From Burkholderia territorii (GTDB lineage: Bacteria; Pseudomonadota; Gammaproteobacteria; Burkholderiales; Burkholderiaceae), in the NCBI RefSeq assembly GCF_902833055.1, contig NZ_CADFEJ010000003.1:62001-126000 (forward strand): 64,000 nucleotides of DNA. The letters run 5' to 3'. The notes under the pieces are model-generated. The model made no database searches and was not told the DNA's origin. It worked only from the letters and a program-made list of their open reading frames with translations. A program made the position numbers and the translations under genes. Positions 44,359 to 53,319 of the stretch are shown one piece after another. The stretch's first letter is position 1. Every line of letters starts with the position of its first letter.

Positions 44359-45381
44359 TCATGCGTGCGCCGCCCGCCGCGTTCGCGCGCGCTTCACCTC
44401 GTACATCGCCTGATCCGCTCGCTCGATCAGCGCGTTCATGTCGGTGCCGTCGTCAGGCAGCATCGCGATGCCGACACTGACGCCGAGCCGCAGCGGATGC
44501 CCCTCGAACTCGAACGGCTCGCCGACCTGGCGGGCGAGCCGTGTGCGTTGCGCATCGACGTCGTCGCGGCTGGCGATGTTCGGCAGGATCACCGCGAATT
44601 CGTCGCCGCCCACCCGTGCGACCGTATCCGAGCGCCGCACGGCGCGCTGCATCCGCGTGGCGATCTCGCGCAGCGCGGCGTCGCCCGCGCGGTGGCCGTA
44701 GCCGTCGTTGATCGGCTTGAGCCCGTCCATGTCGATGTTGAGGATGCCGAGCCGGCCGTTCGCGCGCAGCGCCGTATGCATCGACTGGCGCAGCCGATCG
44801 TAGAACAGCGCGCGGTTCGGCAGGCCGGTGAGCGCATCGTGCGTCGCACGCAGGTACAGCTCGTTGGCCTCGTTGCGCGCCGCGTGGAACATCGCGGCGG
44901 CGATCAGGTCGGCCGTGAGCCGCAGCGTGCCGGCATCGGCGGCCGAAAAACCGTCGATGTCCGGCGACATCACCTTCAGCACGCCGACCGTGGTGTCCGC
45001 ATGCGTGAGCGGCATCACCAGCATCGAGCGCAGCCCGACCCGGCGGCACGCGTCGCGGTCGACGCGCGGGTCGGATTCGGAATCCTTGCAGTGCAGCAGT
45101 TCGCCGCGCGTCACGCACAGGCCGGACAGGCTGCCCGAGCGGCGCAGCCGCAGCCCGAGCATCCCGGCCGCGGAGCCCGACGCGGCGCGGTACACCATGT
45201 CGTCGCCTTCGGCGAATTCGACCGCCGCGCCGCTCGCGCCCGTAAGTTGCGGGACCTGCTCGGCCACGTAGGCCATCACGCTGCCGAGGTCGAGGCCGAG
45301 TTTCACGATCTCGGCCTGCACGGCGATGATGCGCAGCAGCGTATCGGGGGACGGGGTGGCGGTGTCGACGATTTGATCCAA
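44359..45381 (-). CDS. GAF-GGDEF diguanylate cyclase
   Basis: This protein of about 340 aa has an N-terminal GAF sensor domain (about 25-165, with SGSLSGLCVTRGELLHC and RSMLVMPLTH) and a C-terminal GGDEF domain with intact VGGDEFAV and a product-inhibition site RRSD five residues before it, so it should make c-di-GMP under feedback control. The start is uncertain. A TTG at 45381 begins MDQIVDTATPSPDTLLRI and fits homologues; the frame stays open to 45585 without a convincing RBS. The gene is divergent from the cellulose operon, whose BcsA and BcsE products bind c-di-GMP. Confidence 0.88.
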   Translation of the reverse strand: MDQIVDTATPSPDTLLRIIAVQAEIVKLGLDLGSVMAYVAEQVPQLTGASGAAVEFAEGDDMVYRAASGSAAGMLGLRLRRSGSLSGLCVTRGELLHCKDSESDPRVDRDACRRVGLRSMLVMPLTHADTTVGVLKVMSPDIDGFSAADAGTLRLTADLIAAAMFHAARNEANELYLRATHDALTGLPNRALFYDRLRQSMHTALRANGRLGILNIDMDGLKPINDGYGHRAGDAALREIATRMQRAVRRSDTVARVGGDEFAVILPNIASRDDVDAQRTRLARQVGEPFEFEGHPLRLGVSVGIAMLPDDGTDMNALIERADQAMYEVKRARTRRAAHA

Positions 45382-45886
45382 GTCACTTTTCCATGAAGAA
45401 AGCTCAGCGCGCGGCGCGGGCTTGCGGTAGCATACGCGCCGCTCACGCGGCAGCGCGTTCCGGGCGGCCCGCAACGGGCCGCCGCCGGCATCCGGTTGGT
45501 GCCCCGGACGGCCGGCCCGTCGGTTCGGCAGCGCCGGCAGTATGCCGGTCGGCCAGGCCGGCAGCAACGGTGTAACTCTTGCCATTCCATCGCGACGCGC
45601 AGCATTTCCGACCGGATTGAGTTGTTTTTCGCTTCATCAGCACGAATCAGGGTGAGAATTGTCCCAATTTTGAGATAGTGTGACGAATGTGCGAGCACCG
45701 GTGCCAGGTGCGCACTGTCCGACGATTCGACAGCAAAATGATTCGCCGTGTCGTTTCGATAAATGCAATTCAGGCCAGACTTTGAGGGGAAGCAGTGGGG
45801 ATCTGCACTCACGGGCATAGCTGCTTTGCGCGCGCCGGTTGCGGCGCGCTTGACGACCGGACGATCATGACGATGCGGGGCCGCGC
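45382..45886. promoter_or_regulatory. Control region between the cyclase and cellulose operons
   Basis: No gene is seen in these 505 bases. AT-richer DNA lies at 45600-45785 and includes the inverted repeat AATTG-TCC-CAATT (45657-45669). The palindrome GCACCGGTGC is at 45695-45704. Nearer bcsB, GCGCGCC (45830-45836) pairs with GGCGCGC (45843-45849), a 7-bp stem in the probable 5' leader. These are candidate binding sites and a leader structure; no promoter hexamers are clear enough to assign. Confidence 0.42.
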
Positions 45887-48187
45887 ATGAAGCCGGCCGC
45901 GTCGCTGTTCGTCGTGTCGGTCGCCACGTTCGCCGCGTTCCATGCGGCCGCGCCCGCTTCGGCGTCCGCCGGTATTCCGGCCGGGCCGGTGCTGGCCGGC
46001 GGCACGGCGGCGCCGCCGCTCGCGACAGCGCCGGGCGCCGCCGCCAGTGCGGCCACCGCGGGCCTGCCCGCGACGACCGTGCACCTGCCGTTCGCGTCGC
46101 TCGGCGCGTTCGATCCGCTCCACCTGCGCGGCGCCGACGACGCGCGCACGATCAATGCGGGTGTGCGGCTCGATCGCGTGGTCACCGGCGCACGGCTGCG
46201 CCTGACCTACGCGTATTCGCCGTCGCTGGTCTTTCCGATGTCGCACCTGAAGGTGTCGATGAACGGCGAGGTGGTCGCGACCGTCCCGTTCGATGCGACG
46301 CGCGCCGGGCGCACGGTCACGCAGGACATCCCGATCGATCCGCGCTACTTCTCCGATTTCAACCAGATCGGCCTGCGCCTGATCGCGCATTACACGCTCG
46401 ATCACTGCGAGGATCCGTCGAGCTCGGCACTGTGGGCCGACGTGAGCCCGACGAGCGAACTGATCCTCGACGAGTCGCCGGTACGCCTGCCGAACGATCT
46501 CGCACTGCTGCCCGCGCCGTTCTTCGACCGGCGCGACAACGGGCTCCTGCGGCTGCCGTTCGTGCTGCCGGCATCGCCCGACTCGGCGACGCTGCGCAGC
46601 GCCGGCGTGCTCGCGTCGTGGTTCGGTGCGCTGGCCGACTATCGGCAGGCGCGCTTCCCGGTCGCGGCGACGCTCCCGGCCGACGACCAGGCGGTGGTGG
46701 TCGGCACGGCCGCGACCTTGCCGGCCGGCCTCGCGCTGCCGTCGGTCAACGGCCCGCTGCTCGCCGTCGCCGACAACCCGGCCGCGCCGGGCCGCAAGTT
46801 GCTGATCGTGACGGGCCGCACGGCGGCCGAGGTCGACGATGCGGTCGCGGCACTCGTGCTCGGCCGCGCGGCGCTGTCGGGCCCGGCGGCAACGGTCGCG
46901 CACGTCGATCTCGGCGCGCCGCGCAAGCCGTACGACGCACCGCGCTGGCTGCCGGTGAACCGGCCGATCGCGTTCCGCGAACTGGTGTCGGATCCACGCG
47001 AACTCGAAGTGCGCGGCACGTCGCCCGACGCGATCCGGCTGAACCTGCGCGTGCCGGCCGATCTGCATTCGTGGAACGGCTCGGGCGTGCCGATCACGCT
47101 GCGCTACCGCTACACGGCGCCGACCGTGCAGGACAACTCGACGCTCGCCGTCGAGATCAACGATCAGCTCGTGAAGTCGTACCGGCTCGGGCCGGCGCAT
47201 GCGGAAGACGCGCGCGGGCGCATGCAATTGCCGCTGCTGTCGGTGCCGGAAGGGCGCGTGACGAGCGATGTCGACATCCCGGCGTTTCGCGTGGGCAGCG
47301 GCAACCAGCTGCAGTTCCGCTTCACGCTCGATTCGCAGAAGACGGGGCTGTGTTCGAGCACCGCGACCGAGCCGCAGCGCGCGGCGATCGATCCGGATTC
47401 GACGATCGACTTCTCGCACTTCGTCCATTACGCGCAATTGCCGAACCTCGCGTTCTTCGCGAACAGCGGTTTCCCGTTCACGCGCTTCGCCGATCTGTCG
47501 CAGACGGCGGTCGTGATGCCGGAGCGGCCGTCGCCGCAGGAGCTGGAAGCCTACCTGACGATGCTCGGCCACATGGGGCAGTGGACCGGCTTCCCGGCGC
47601 TGCGCGTGCAGATCGCGCGGCCCGGCGACGTGGCCGCGCTGGCGGGCAAGGACCTGCTCGTGATCGACGGTTCGCCCGCGTCGCCGTTGCTGTCGCGCTG
47701 GCGCACGGCGTTGCCGCTGTCGATCGACCGCCAGGCCGGCGCGGGCGCGACGCGTGTCGCGTTCTCGGTGAAGGAACGCTGGCGCAACGGCGTGGGCATG
47801 GCCGACGGCGGCGCGCATATCGAGCAGACCGGCTCGCTCGCGGCGTTGGCCGGGTTCGAGCTGCCGGGCAGCCACGGCCGCAGCGTCGTGGCGTTGACGG
47901 CGACCGACCAGGCGCGTCTGGCCGACCTGCTCGACGTGTTCGAGAAGCCGGGCCTCGTGTCGCAGCTGCAGGGCGACCTCGCGCTGGTGCGGCCGGGGCA
48001 GGTCGACAGCCTGCGCGTCGGCGAGCCGTACGTGGTCGGCTTCGTGCCGTGGTACGCGCGTGTCTGGACGCACGCGGCGCGGCACCCGGTGGTGCTCGGC
48101 GTGGTCGGCGTCGTCGCGGGGCTGCTGCTCGCGCTCGGCGTGTTCAGCGTGCTGCAGAGAATCGCCGCGCGCCGACGGGGGATGTAA
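45887..48187 (+). CDS. bcsB: Cellulose synthase periplasmic subunit BcsB
   Basis: This 766-aa membrane-anchored periplasmic subunit guides the glucan and activates BcsA. It has a signal-like N-terminus, two jelly-roll carbohydrate-binding modules alternating with flavodoxin-like domains (for example LKVSMNGEVVATVPFD and LAVEINDQLVKSYRL), a YARVWTHA amphipathic segment and the C-terminal transmembrane helix (about 735-757) needed for contact with BcsA. Length is close to the family norm. It is the first gene of the operon, whereas in most organisms bcsA precedes bcsB; bcsZ starts 3 bases downstream. Confidence 0.95.
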   Translation: MKPAASLFVVSVATFAAFHAAAPASASAGIPAGPVLAGGTAAPPLATAPGAAASAATAGLPATTVHLPFASLGAFDPLHLRGADDARTINAGVRLDRVVTGARLRLTYAYSPSLVFPMSHLKVSMNGEVVATVPFDATRAGRTVTQDIPIDPRYFSDFNQIGLRLIAHYTLDHCEDPSSSALWADVSPTSELILDESPVRLPNDLALLPAPFFDRRDNGLLRLPFVLPASPDSATLRSAGVLASWFGALADYRQARFPVAATLPADDQAVVVGTAATLPAGLALPSVNGPLLAVADNPAAPGRKLLIVTGRTAAEVDDAVAALVLGRAALSGPAATVAHVDLGAPRKPYDAPRWLPVNRPIAFRELVSDPRELEVRGTSPDAIRLNLRVPADLHSWNGSGVPITLRYRYTAPTVQDNSTLAVEINDQLVKSYRLGPAHAEDARGRMQLPLLSVPEGRVTSDVDIPAFRVGSGNQLQFRFTLDSQKTGLCSSTATEPQRAAIDPDSTIDFSHFVHYAQLPNLAFFANSGFPFTRFADLSQTAVVMPERPSPQELEAYLTMLGHMGQWTGFPALRVQIARPGDVAALAGKDLLVIDGSPASPLLSRWRTALPLSIDRQAGAGATRVAFSVKERWRNGVGMADGGAHIEQTGSLAALAGFELPGSHGRSVVALTATDQARLADLLDVFEKPGLVSQLQGDLALVRPGQVDSLRVGEPYVVGFVPWYARVWTHAARHPVVLGVVGVVAGLLLALGVFSVLQRIAARRRGM

Positions 48188-48190
48188 CGG

Positions 48191-49402
48191 ATGGCGTGGG
48201 CATTCGCAAGGCGACGGGCCGCGCGGCGGGTCGGCGCGACGCTCGTGCTGGCCATCGCGGCCGCGTGTGCGACGGCCGGCGCCGCCGCACGCGCGCACGC
48301 CGCGCAAAGCGACCCGGCCGACGCACGGTGCGGCGCGGCGTGGCCGCGCTGGGACGCGTTCAAGCGCGATTTCGTGTCGGCCGACGGCCGGGTGATCGAC
48401 GTCGGCTCGGCGGATTCGCGCACGGTATCGGAAGGGCAGGCGTATGGACTGTTTTTCGCGCTCGTCGCGAACGACCGGCGCACCTTCGACACGATCCTCG
48501 CATGGACCGAGAACAACCTCGCGCAGGGCGACCTGAGCGCGCGTCTGCCCGCGTGGCTGTGGGGCCGCGCGCCCGACGGCGCGTGGCGCGTGCTCGACGC
48601 GAACGCGGCATCCGATGCCGACCTGTGGATCGCATACACGCTCGTCGAAGCCGGACGGCTCTGGCACGAGCGCAGCTACACCGCGCGCGGCGCGCTGCTG
48701 GCGAAGCGCGTGCTCGACGACGAGACGGCCAGCGTGCCGGGCCTCGGCCTTACGCTGCTGCCCGGGCCGACCGGCTTCCGGCTGGCCGACGGCCGATGGC
48801 GCGTGAACCCGAGCTATTCGCCGCCGCAAGTGATCCGCGGGCTCGCCACGCGCCTGCCGGACGATCGCCGCTGGGCCGCGCTCGCGGCGAGCACCGGCCG
48901 CGTGCTGCTCGACACCGCGCCCAAGGGCTTTGCGCCGGACTGGGCGTTGTATCGCGCCGGTGCCGGCTTCGCGCCCGATCCGCAGACCCACGCGGAAAGC
49001 GCGTACAACGCGATCCGCGTGTACCTGTGGGCCGGCATGCTCGATCGTGCCGATCCGCTCGCGGCACCGCTGCTCGCGCGCTTCGCGCCATTCGCCGATC
49101 ACATCGCCGCGCACGGCGCGCCGCCGGAGAAGGTCGACACGACGACCGGCGTCGCGGGGCCGAACGACGGCAACGGCGGCTTCTCCGCGGCGGCCGTGCC
49201 GTTCCTCGACGCGCGCGGCCAGCATGCGCTCGCGGATGCGCAGGCCGCGCGTGTCGATGCGCTCGCGCGCCAGTCGCCGCCCGGCTACTACTCGAGTGTG
49301 CTGACGCTGTTCGGCCTCGGCTGGCGCGACGGCCGCTACCGGTTCGGCGCGGACGGGGCGCTCGATGCGCGCTGGGAGGGCCGTTCATGCGCGTCCCGAT
49401 GA
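48191..49402 (+). CDS. bcsZ: Periplasmic endo-beta-1,4-glucanase BcsZ (GH8)
   Basis: This 403-aa GH8 cellulase trims glucan during export. It has a signal peptide (cleavage near AHAAQ, residue 38), the acid/base Glu E81 in SEGQAYGL, the Asp motif DADLWIAY (D144), NPSYSPPQVI and the TTGVAGPNDGNGG region. It is needed for efficient cellulose release in this family of systems. The 3' end overlaps bcsC by 16 bp. Confidence 0.95.
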   Translation: MAWAFARRRAARRVGATLVLAIAAACATAGAAARAHAAQSDPADARCGAAWPRWDAFKRDFVSADGRVIDVGSADSRTVSEGQAYGLFFALVANDRRTFDTILAWTENNLAQGDLSARLPAWLWGRAPDGAWRVLDANAASDADLWIAYTLVEAGRLWHERSYTARGALLAKRVLDDETASVPGLGLTLLPGPTGFRLADGRWRVNPSYSPPQVIRGLATRLPDDRRWAALAASTGRVLLDTAPKGFAPDWALYRAGAGFAPDPQTHAESAYNAIRVYLWAGMLDRADPLAAPLLARFAPFADHIAAHGAPPEKVDTTTGVAGPNDGNGGFSAAAVPFLDARGQHALADAQAARVDALARQSPPGYYSSVLTLFGLGWRDGRYRFGADGALDARWEGRSCASR

Positions 49403-52400
49403 AGCGCACCGCGCGGCGTGTCGCGGGGCTGGCATGGCTCGCGTCGTCGGTCTCCGCGGCGGCGCCGGCCGCGGTCGCCGTCGCGGCGACGAAACCCGTC
49501 GCGCCGAAAGCGGCGTCGATGGCGGCTGCATCCGCCGCGTCCGATGTCCAGCGTCAGCTTGCAACTGCCCGCATGTGGGGCGCCAAGCATCGCGACGACC
49601 TCGCCCGCGATGCACTGCGCAAGGGGCTCCTGATCGCGCCGGACGATCCCGAACTGCTTGCGGAACAGGTACGCGTGCTGCTGCGGCTCGGCGACGCGCA
49701 AGGCGCGCAGTCCACGCTCGCACGCCTGCAGGCGCGCGCGCCCGCGGCGCCCGACACGCGGCGCGCGGCCGACGAATACCGCGTCGCGACGAGCGGCCGC
49801 GGCGAGATGGCGCAGATCCGCCTGCTCGCGCGCAGCGGCCGCGCCGACGAGGCCGCCCGCCGCATCGTCGCGCTGTTTCCGAACGGCGCGCCGTCCGGCG
49901 CGCTCGGCGCCGAGTATTACCAGATCGTCGCGAACGCGCCGGGCGGCCGCGAGCCGGCAATCGCCGCACTGCGCCGTGCGGTCGCGGCCGACCCGCAAGA
50001 TTCGAGCGCGGCGCTGGCGCTCGCACGGCTGCTGAACCAGCGCGCCGATACGCGCGCCGAAGCGAACCGCATCGCGTGGTCGCTCGCGAAGCGGGTCGAT
50101 GCCGACCATACGGAAGCGATGGCCGTGTGGCGGCGCGTGCTGCAGTCGGCCGGCAGCGACTCCGCCTATCTCGATGCGCTGCACGCGTATCTCGCGCTCG
50201 TGCCGGACGACACCGAATTCCGCGATCGCGCGGCCGCACTCGACCGGCAGCGCGACGCGCAGCGCCGGCTCGAGCGCGACCCCGACTACATCGCGCAGCA
50301 GCGCGGCCTGCAGGCGCTCGTGCGCGGCGACCTGGCCGGCGCCGATCCGCTGCTCGCGCGCGCGGCGAAAGCGCGGGCCGACGACGCCGACGCGGTCGGC
50401 GGGCTCGGCCTGCTGCGCCTGCGCGAAGGCCGGCATGACGAAGCGCGCGCGCTGTTTGTGCGCGCCGCTGCGCTGTCGACCGACCAGCGCGGCAAGTGGC
50501 AGAGTCTCGCGCGCACCGCGCAGTTCTGGGGGCTGCTCGCGCAAGGCCGCGCGGCGGCGTCGGCCGGGCGGCCGCAGGATGCCGAACGTGCGGCGCGCGC
50601 GGCGCTCGCGATGCAGCCGGACAGCCCCGACGCGAAGCTTCAGCTCGCCGATGCGCTGCTCGCACAGCGCGACTGGGCGCGCGCGGAGCCGCTGCTGCGC
50701 GAATTGCTCGCCGCGCGCGAGCCGAGCCTGTCGGCGGTGCGCGGCACGGCCATGTTGTACGAGAACACCGGCCGTGCCGATCGCGTCGGTCCGCTGCTCG
50801 ACGCGCTGCAAAGCCGCATGACGGGCGGTGACGATCGCCGTGCGCTCGACGGGCTGCGTGCCGACCTGCTTGCGAACGACGCGCGTGCGCTCGCGGAGAA
50901 GGGCGAACGCGGGCCGGCCGCGCAACGCTACGAAGCGGCCGTGCGTGCGGCGCCCGACGCGCCGTGGACGCGTTTCGCGCTCGCACGGCTGTACCGCGAC
51001 ATGGGACTGCCGCAGCTTGGCCGCACGGTGATGGACGACGGGCTCGCACGGAGCGAGTCGCCGGAGATGCGCTATGCGACCGCGCTGTACCGCAATTCGC
51101 TGGACGATGTCGCCGGCGCGCAGGCCGCGCTCGCGGGCGTCGACGACGCGCATCGTTCGGACGGCATGCGCGCGCTCGCACGCAAGCTCGATGCCGAAAG
51201 CGCGTTGACCGACGCACGCGGCGCGCTCGGCCGTGGCGATCGCGCGGCATTCGACGCGGCGCTCGCGCATGCGCAGGCGAGCGCGCCGGACGATCCCGAC
51301 ATGCTGGCCTCGATCGGCGCGCAATGGATCGACGCGGGCGAACCCGATCGCGGTCTGGCGCCGTTGCGCGACTGGATCGCCGCGCATCCGCACGAAGCCG
51401 ACACCGACGTGCGACTGCGCTACGGCGATCTGCTCGGCAGCGCGGCGCGCGACGACGCGCTCGCCGCGTGGCTCGACGCGTTGCGCCGCGAACCGGCGCT
51501 GACGCCGGCGCAGACCGCGCGGATCGAGGACCAGTCGCTGCGGCTCGTGCTGCGGCAGACGGACGACGCGATCGCGCAACGCGACTATGCACGCGCGCGC
51601 ACGCTGCTCGATCGGGCAAGCCCGGCCGGCCGCGCGGACAAGCGCTACGCGCTCGAGCGGGCCGATCTCGAACGCGCGCAGGGGCATTACGACGCGGCCC
51701 GCGACGCGCTCGCGCCGGTGGTCGCGCGCACGCCGGACGATGCGGACACGCAACTCGCGCTCGCGCGCATCGACGAGGACAGCGGCCATCGCGCGGCCGC
51801 GCTCGCACGCGTGCAGGCCGTGCTCGCGCGCACGCCGGACGACGACGTCGATACGCGGCTGTCGATCGTGCGCCGGCTGAACGCACTGCGTCGTCCCGAC
51901 GACGCAGCACAGGTGATCGACCCGTTGCAGGCCGCGTACCCGGCCCGCGCCGACGTGACGGTCGCGGCGGGGCGGGTGGCCGAGACGCAGGGCCGCTACG
52001 ACGATGCCGCGTCGCTGTACCGGCTGTCGCTGTCGCAGGAGCGCGCAAGCGGCGTGAGCCCGGGCCGCGACGGCCGCACGCCCGCGCAGGCCGCGTTCGC
52101 GGAGCTCGCGCAGCGGCGCGATCCCGAGATCGAGATCGGCTGGCTGCCCGCGTACAAGTCGGGCGACGAAGGGATTTCCGCGTACCGTGCACAGCAGGTG
52201 CCGATCTACATGCAGATGCCGGTGCGCTACGACGGGCATGCGTTCCTGCAGCTCGACACCGTGCATCTGGACGCCGGCACGCTCGATACGAGCGACCCCA
52301 ACGCGTATTCGCTGAAGACGTTCGGGACCTACGCGGCGCTTAACTCACCGATCGGGCTGCCTGCGCCGTTCGCCGCGAATCCGTCGGCTGCCGCGTCGAT

Positions 52401-53310
52401 CGCGCATCCGCCGGGCGACCTGCATCAGCCGATGACGGGCGTTGCGCTCGGCGCCGGCTATCGCACGGACGCGTGGCGCTTCGATCTCGGCACGTCGCCG
52501 CTCGGCTTCCCGGTGCATTACCTGGTCGGGGGCGTACGCTATCGCTTCGACGCGGGCCCGGCGAGCTTCACCGTGAACGCGTCGCGCCGTCCGGAGACGA
52601 GCAGCGTGCTGTCGTATGCGGGGATGCGCGATCCGTGGACCGGGGCGGTCTGGGGCGGCGTGCGCCGCGACGGCGTGAACCTGCGCGCGGCGCTCGACGT
52701 CGGGCGCGTGAACCTGTTCGCCGAACTCGGCGCGGGCGTGCTGTCTGGCCGCAACGTCGAGCGCAACGCGGAAGTCACGCTGCGCTCGGGCTTCACGGTG
52801 CCCGTGTACGAACGCGCGACGATGAAGGTGAGCACGGGGCTCGTCGGCAACGCGTGGCACTACGCGCAAAACCTGCGCTACTACACGTACGGGCAGGGCG
52901 GCTACTACAGCCCGCAGCGCTACCTGTCGCTCGGCGTGCCGATCGAATGGGCCGGGCGGCGCGACGCGCTGTCGTGGGACCTGACCGTCACGGCCGGGAT
53001 CTCGAACAGCTATGAAAAGGATTCGCTGTTCTACCCGACCTTCGCGAACCAGCGCGCCGCGCAGGAGGCGGCGGGGCTCGTCTACGCGGGCAGTTCGACG
53101 CGCGGCGTGTCGTTCTCGTACGGCGTGAACGGCATCGTCGAATATCGCGTGAATCCGCACCTGAGCGTCGGCGCGCAACTGCACGTCGACCGGTCGCACG
53201 ACTACGCGCCGAGTTCGGCGCTCGTGTATCTGCGCTATGCGTTCGACGCACGCGCGCAGCGCAGCTGGCTCGTCACGCCGACGCCGGTGCGGCTTTATTC
53301 GGATTACTAG
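49387..53310 (+). CDS. bcsC: Cellulose outer-membrane exporter BcsC
   Basis: This is a 1307-aa protein. After a signal peptide, about 900 residues are TPR-type helical repeats (dozens of A/L-rich 34-mers such as the DDPELLAEQVRVLLRLGD type) that line the periplasm and bind peptidoglycan. The last 340 residues are a 16-strand beta-barrel of the BCSC_C type (from EIEIGWLPAYKSGDEG), through which glucan leaves. The start ATG at 49387 lies inside bcsZ, with another in-frame ATG at 49399. The frame stays open far upstream, but that part is the shadow of bcsB and bcsZ. Confidence 0.94.
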   Translation: MRVPMKRTARRVAGLAWLASSVSAAAPAAVAVAATKPVAPKAASMAAASAASDVQRQLATARMWGAKHRDDLARDALRKGLLIAPDDPELLAEQVRVLLRLGDAQGAQSTLARLQARAPAAPDTRRAADEYRVATSGRGEMAQIRLLARSGRADEAARRIVALFPNGAPSGALGAEYYQIVANAPGGREPAIAALRRAVAADPQDSSAALALARLLNQRADTRAEANRIAWSLAKRVDADHTEAMAVWRRVLQSAGSDSAYLDALHAYLALVPDDTEFRDRAAALDRQRDAQRRLERDPDYIAQQRGLQALVRGDLAGADPLLARAAKARADDADAVGGLGLLRLREGRHDEARALFVRAAALSTDQRGKWQSLARTAQFWGLLAQGRAAASAGRPQDAERAARAALAMQPDSPDAKLQLADALLAQRDWARAEPLLRELLAAREPSLSAVRGTAMLYENTGRADRVGPLLDALQSRMTGGDDRRALDGLRADLLANDARALAEKGERGPAAQRYEAAVRAAPDAPWTRFALARLYRDMGLPQLGRTVMDDGLARSESPEMRYATALYRNSLDDVAGAQAALAGVDDAHRSDGMRALARKLDAESALTDARGALGRGDRAAFDAALAHAQASAPDDPDMLASIGAQWIDAGEPDRGLAPLRDWIAAHPHEADTDVRLRYGDLLGSAARDDALAAWLDALRREPALTPAQTARIEDQSLRLVLRQTDDAIAQRDYARARTLLDRASPAGRADKRYALERADLERAQGHYDAARDALAPVVARTPDDADTQLALARIDEDSGHRAAALARVQAVLARTPDDDVDTRLSIVRRLNALRRPDDAAQVIDPLQAAYPARADVTVAAGRVAETQGRYDDAASLYRLSLSQERASGVSPGRDGRTPAQAAFAELAQRRDPEIEIGWLPAYKSGDEGISAYRAQQVPIYMQMPVRYDGHAFLQLDTVHLDAGTLDTSDPNAYSLKTFGTYAALNSPIGLPAPFAANPSAAASIAHPPGDLHQPMTGVALGAGYRTDAWRFDLGTSPLGFPVHYLVGGVRYRFDAGPASFTVNASRRPETSSVLSYAGMRDPWTGAVWGGVRRDGVNLRAALDVGRVNLFAELGAGVLSGRNVERNAEVTLRSGFTVPVYERATMKVSTGLVGNAWHYAQNLRYYTYGQGGYYSPQRYLSLGVPIEWAGRRDALSWDLTVTAGISNSYEKDSLFYPTFANQRAAQEAAGLVYAGSSTRGVSFSYGVNGIVEYRVNPHLSVGAQLHVDRSHDYAPSSALVYLRYAFDARAQRSWLVTPTPVRLYSDY

Positions 53311-53319
53311 GGGAAGCGC

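Noticed and set aside
45382..45585. A longer N-terminus for the GAF-GGDEF cyclase, up to 45585
   Set aside because: The added 68 residues are Arg/Pro/Ala-rich, with no RBS and no domain. The TTG at 45381 fits the usual short leader before GAF, though it stays uncertain.
46432..53310. A 2292-residue plus-strand frame as one giant BcsC-like protein
   Set aside because: Its first 985 codons run in the wrong frame through bcsB and bcsZ and show no homology. The true bcsC start with signal peptide is at 49387.
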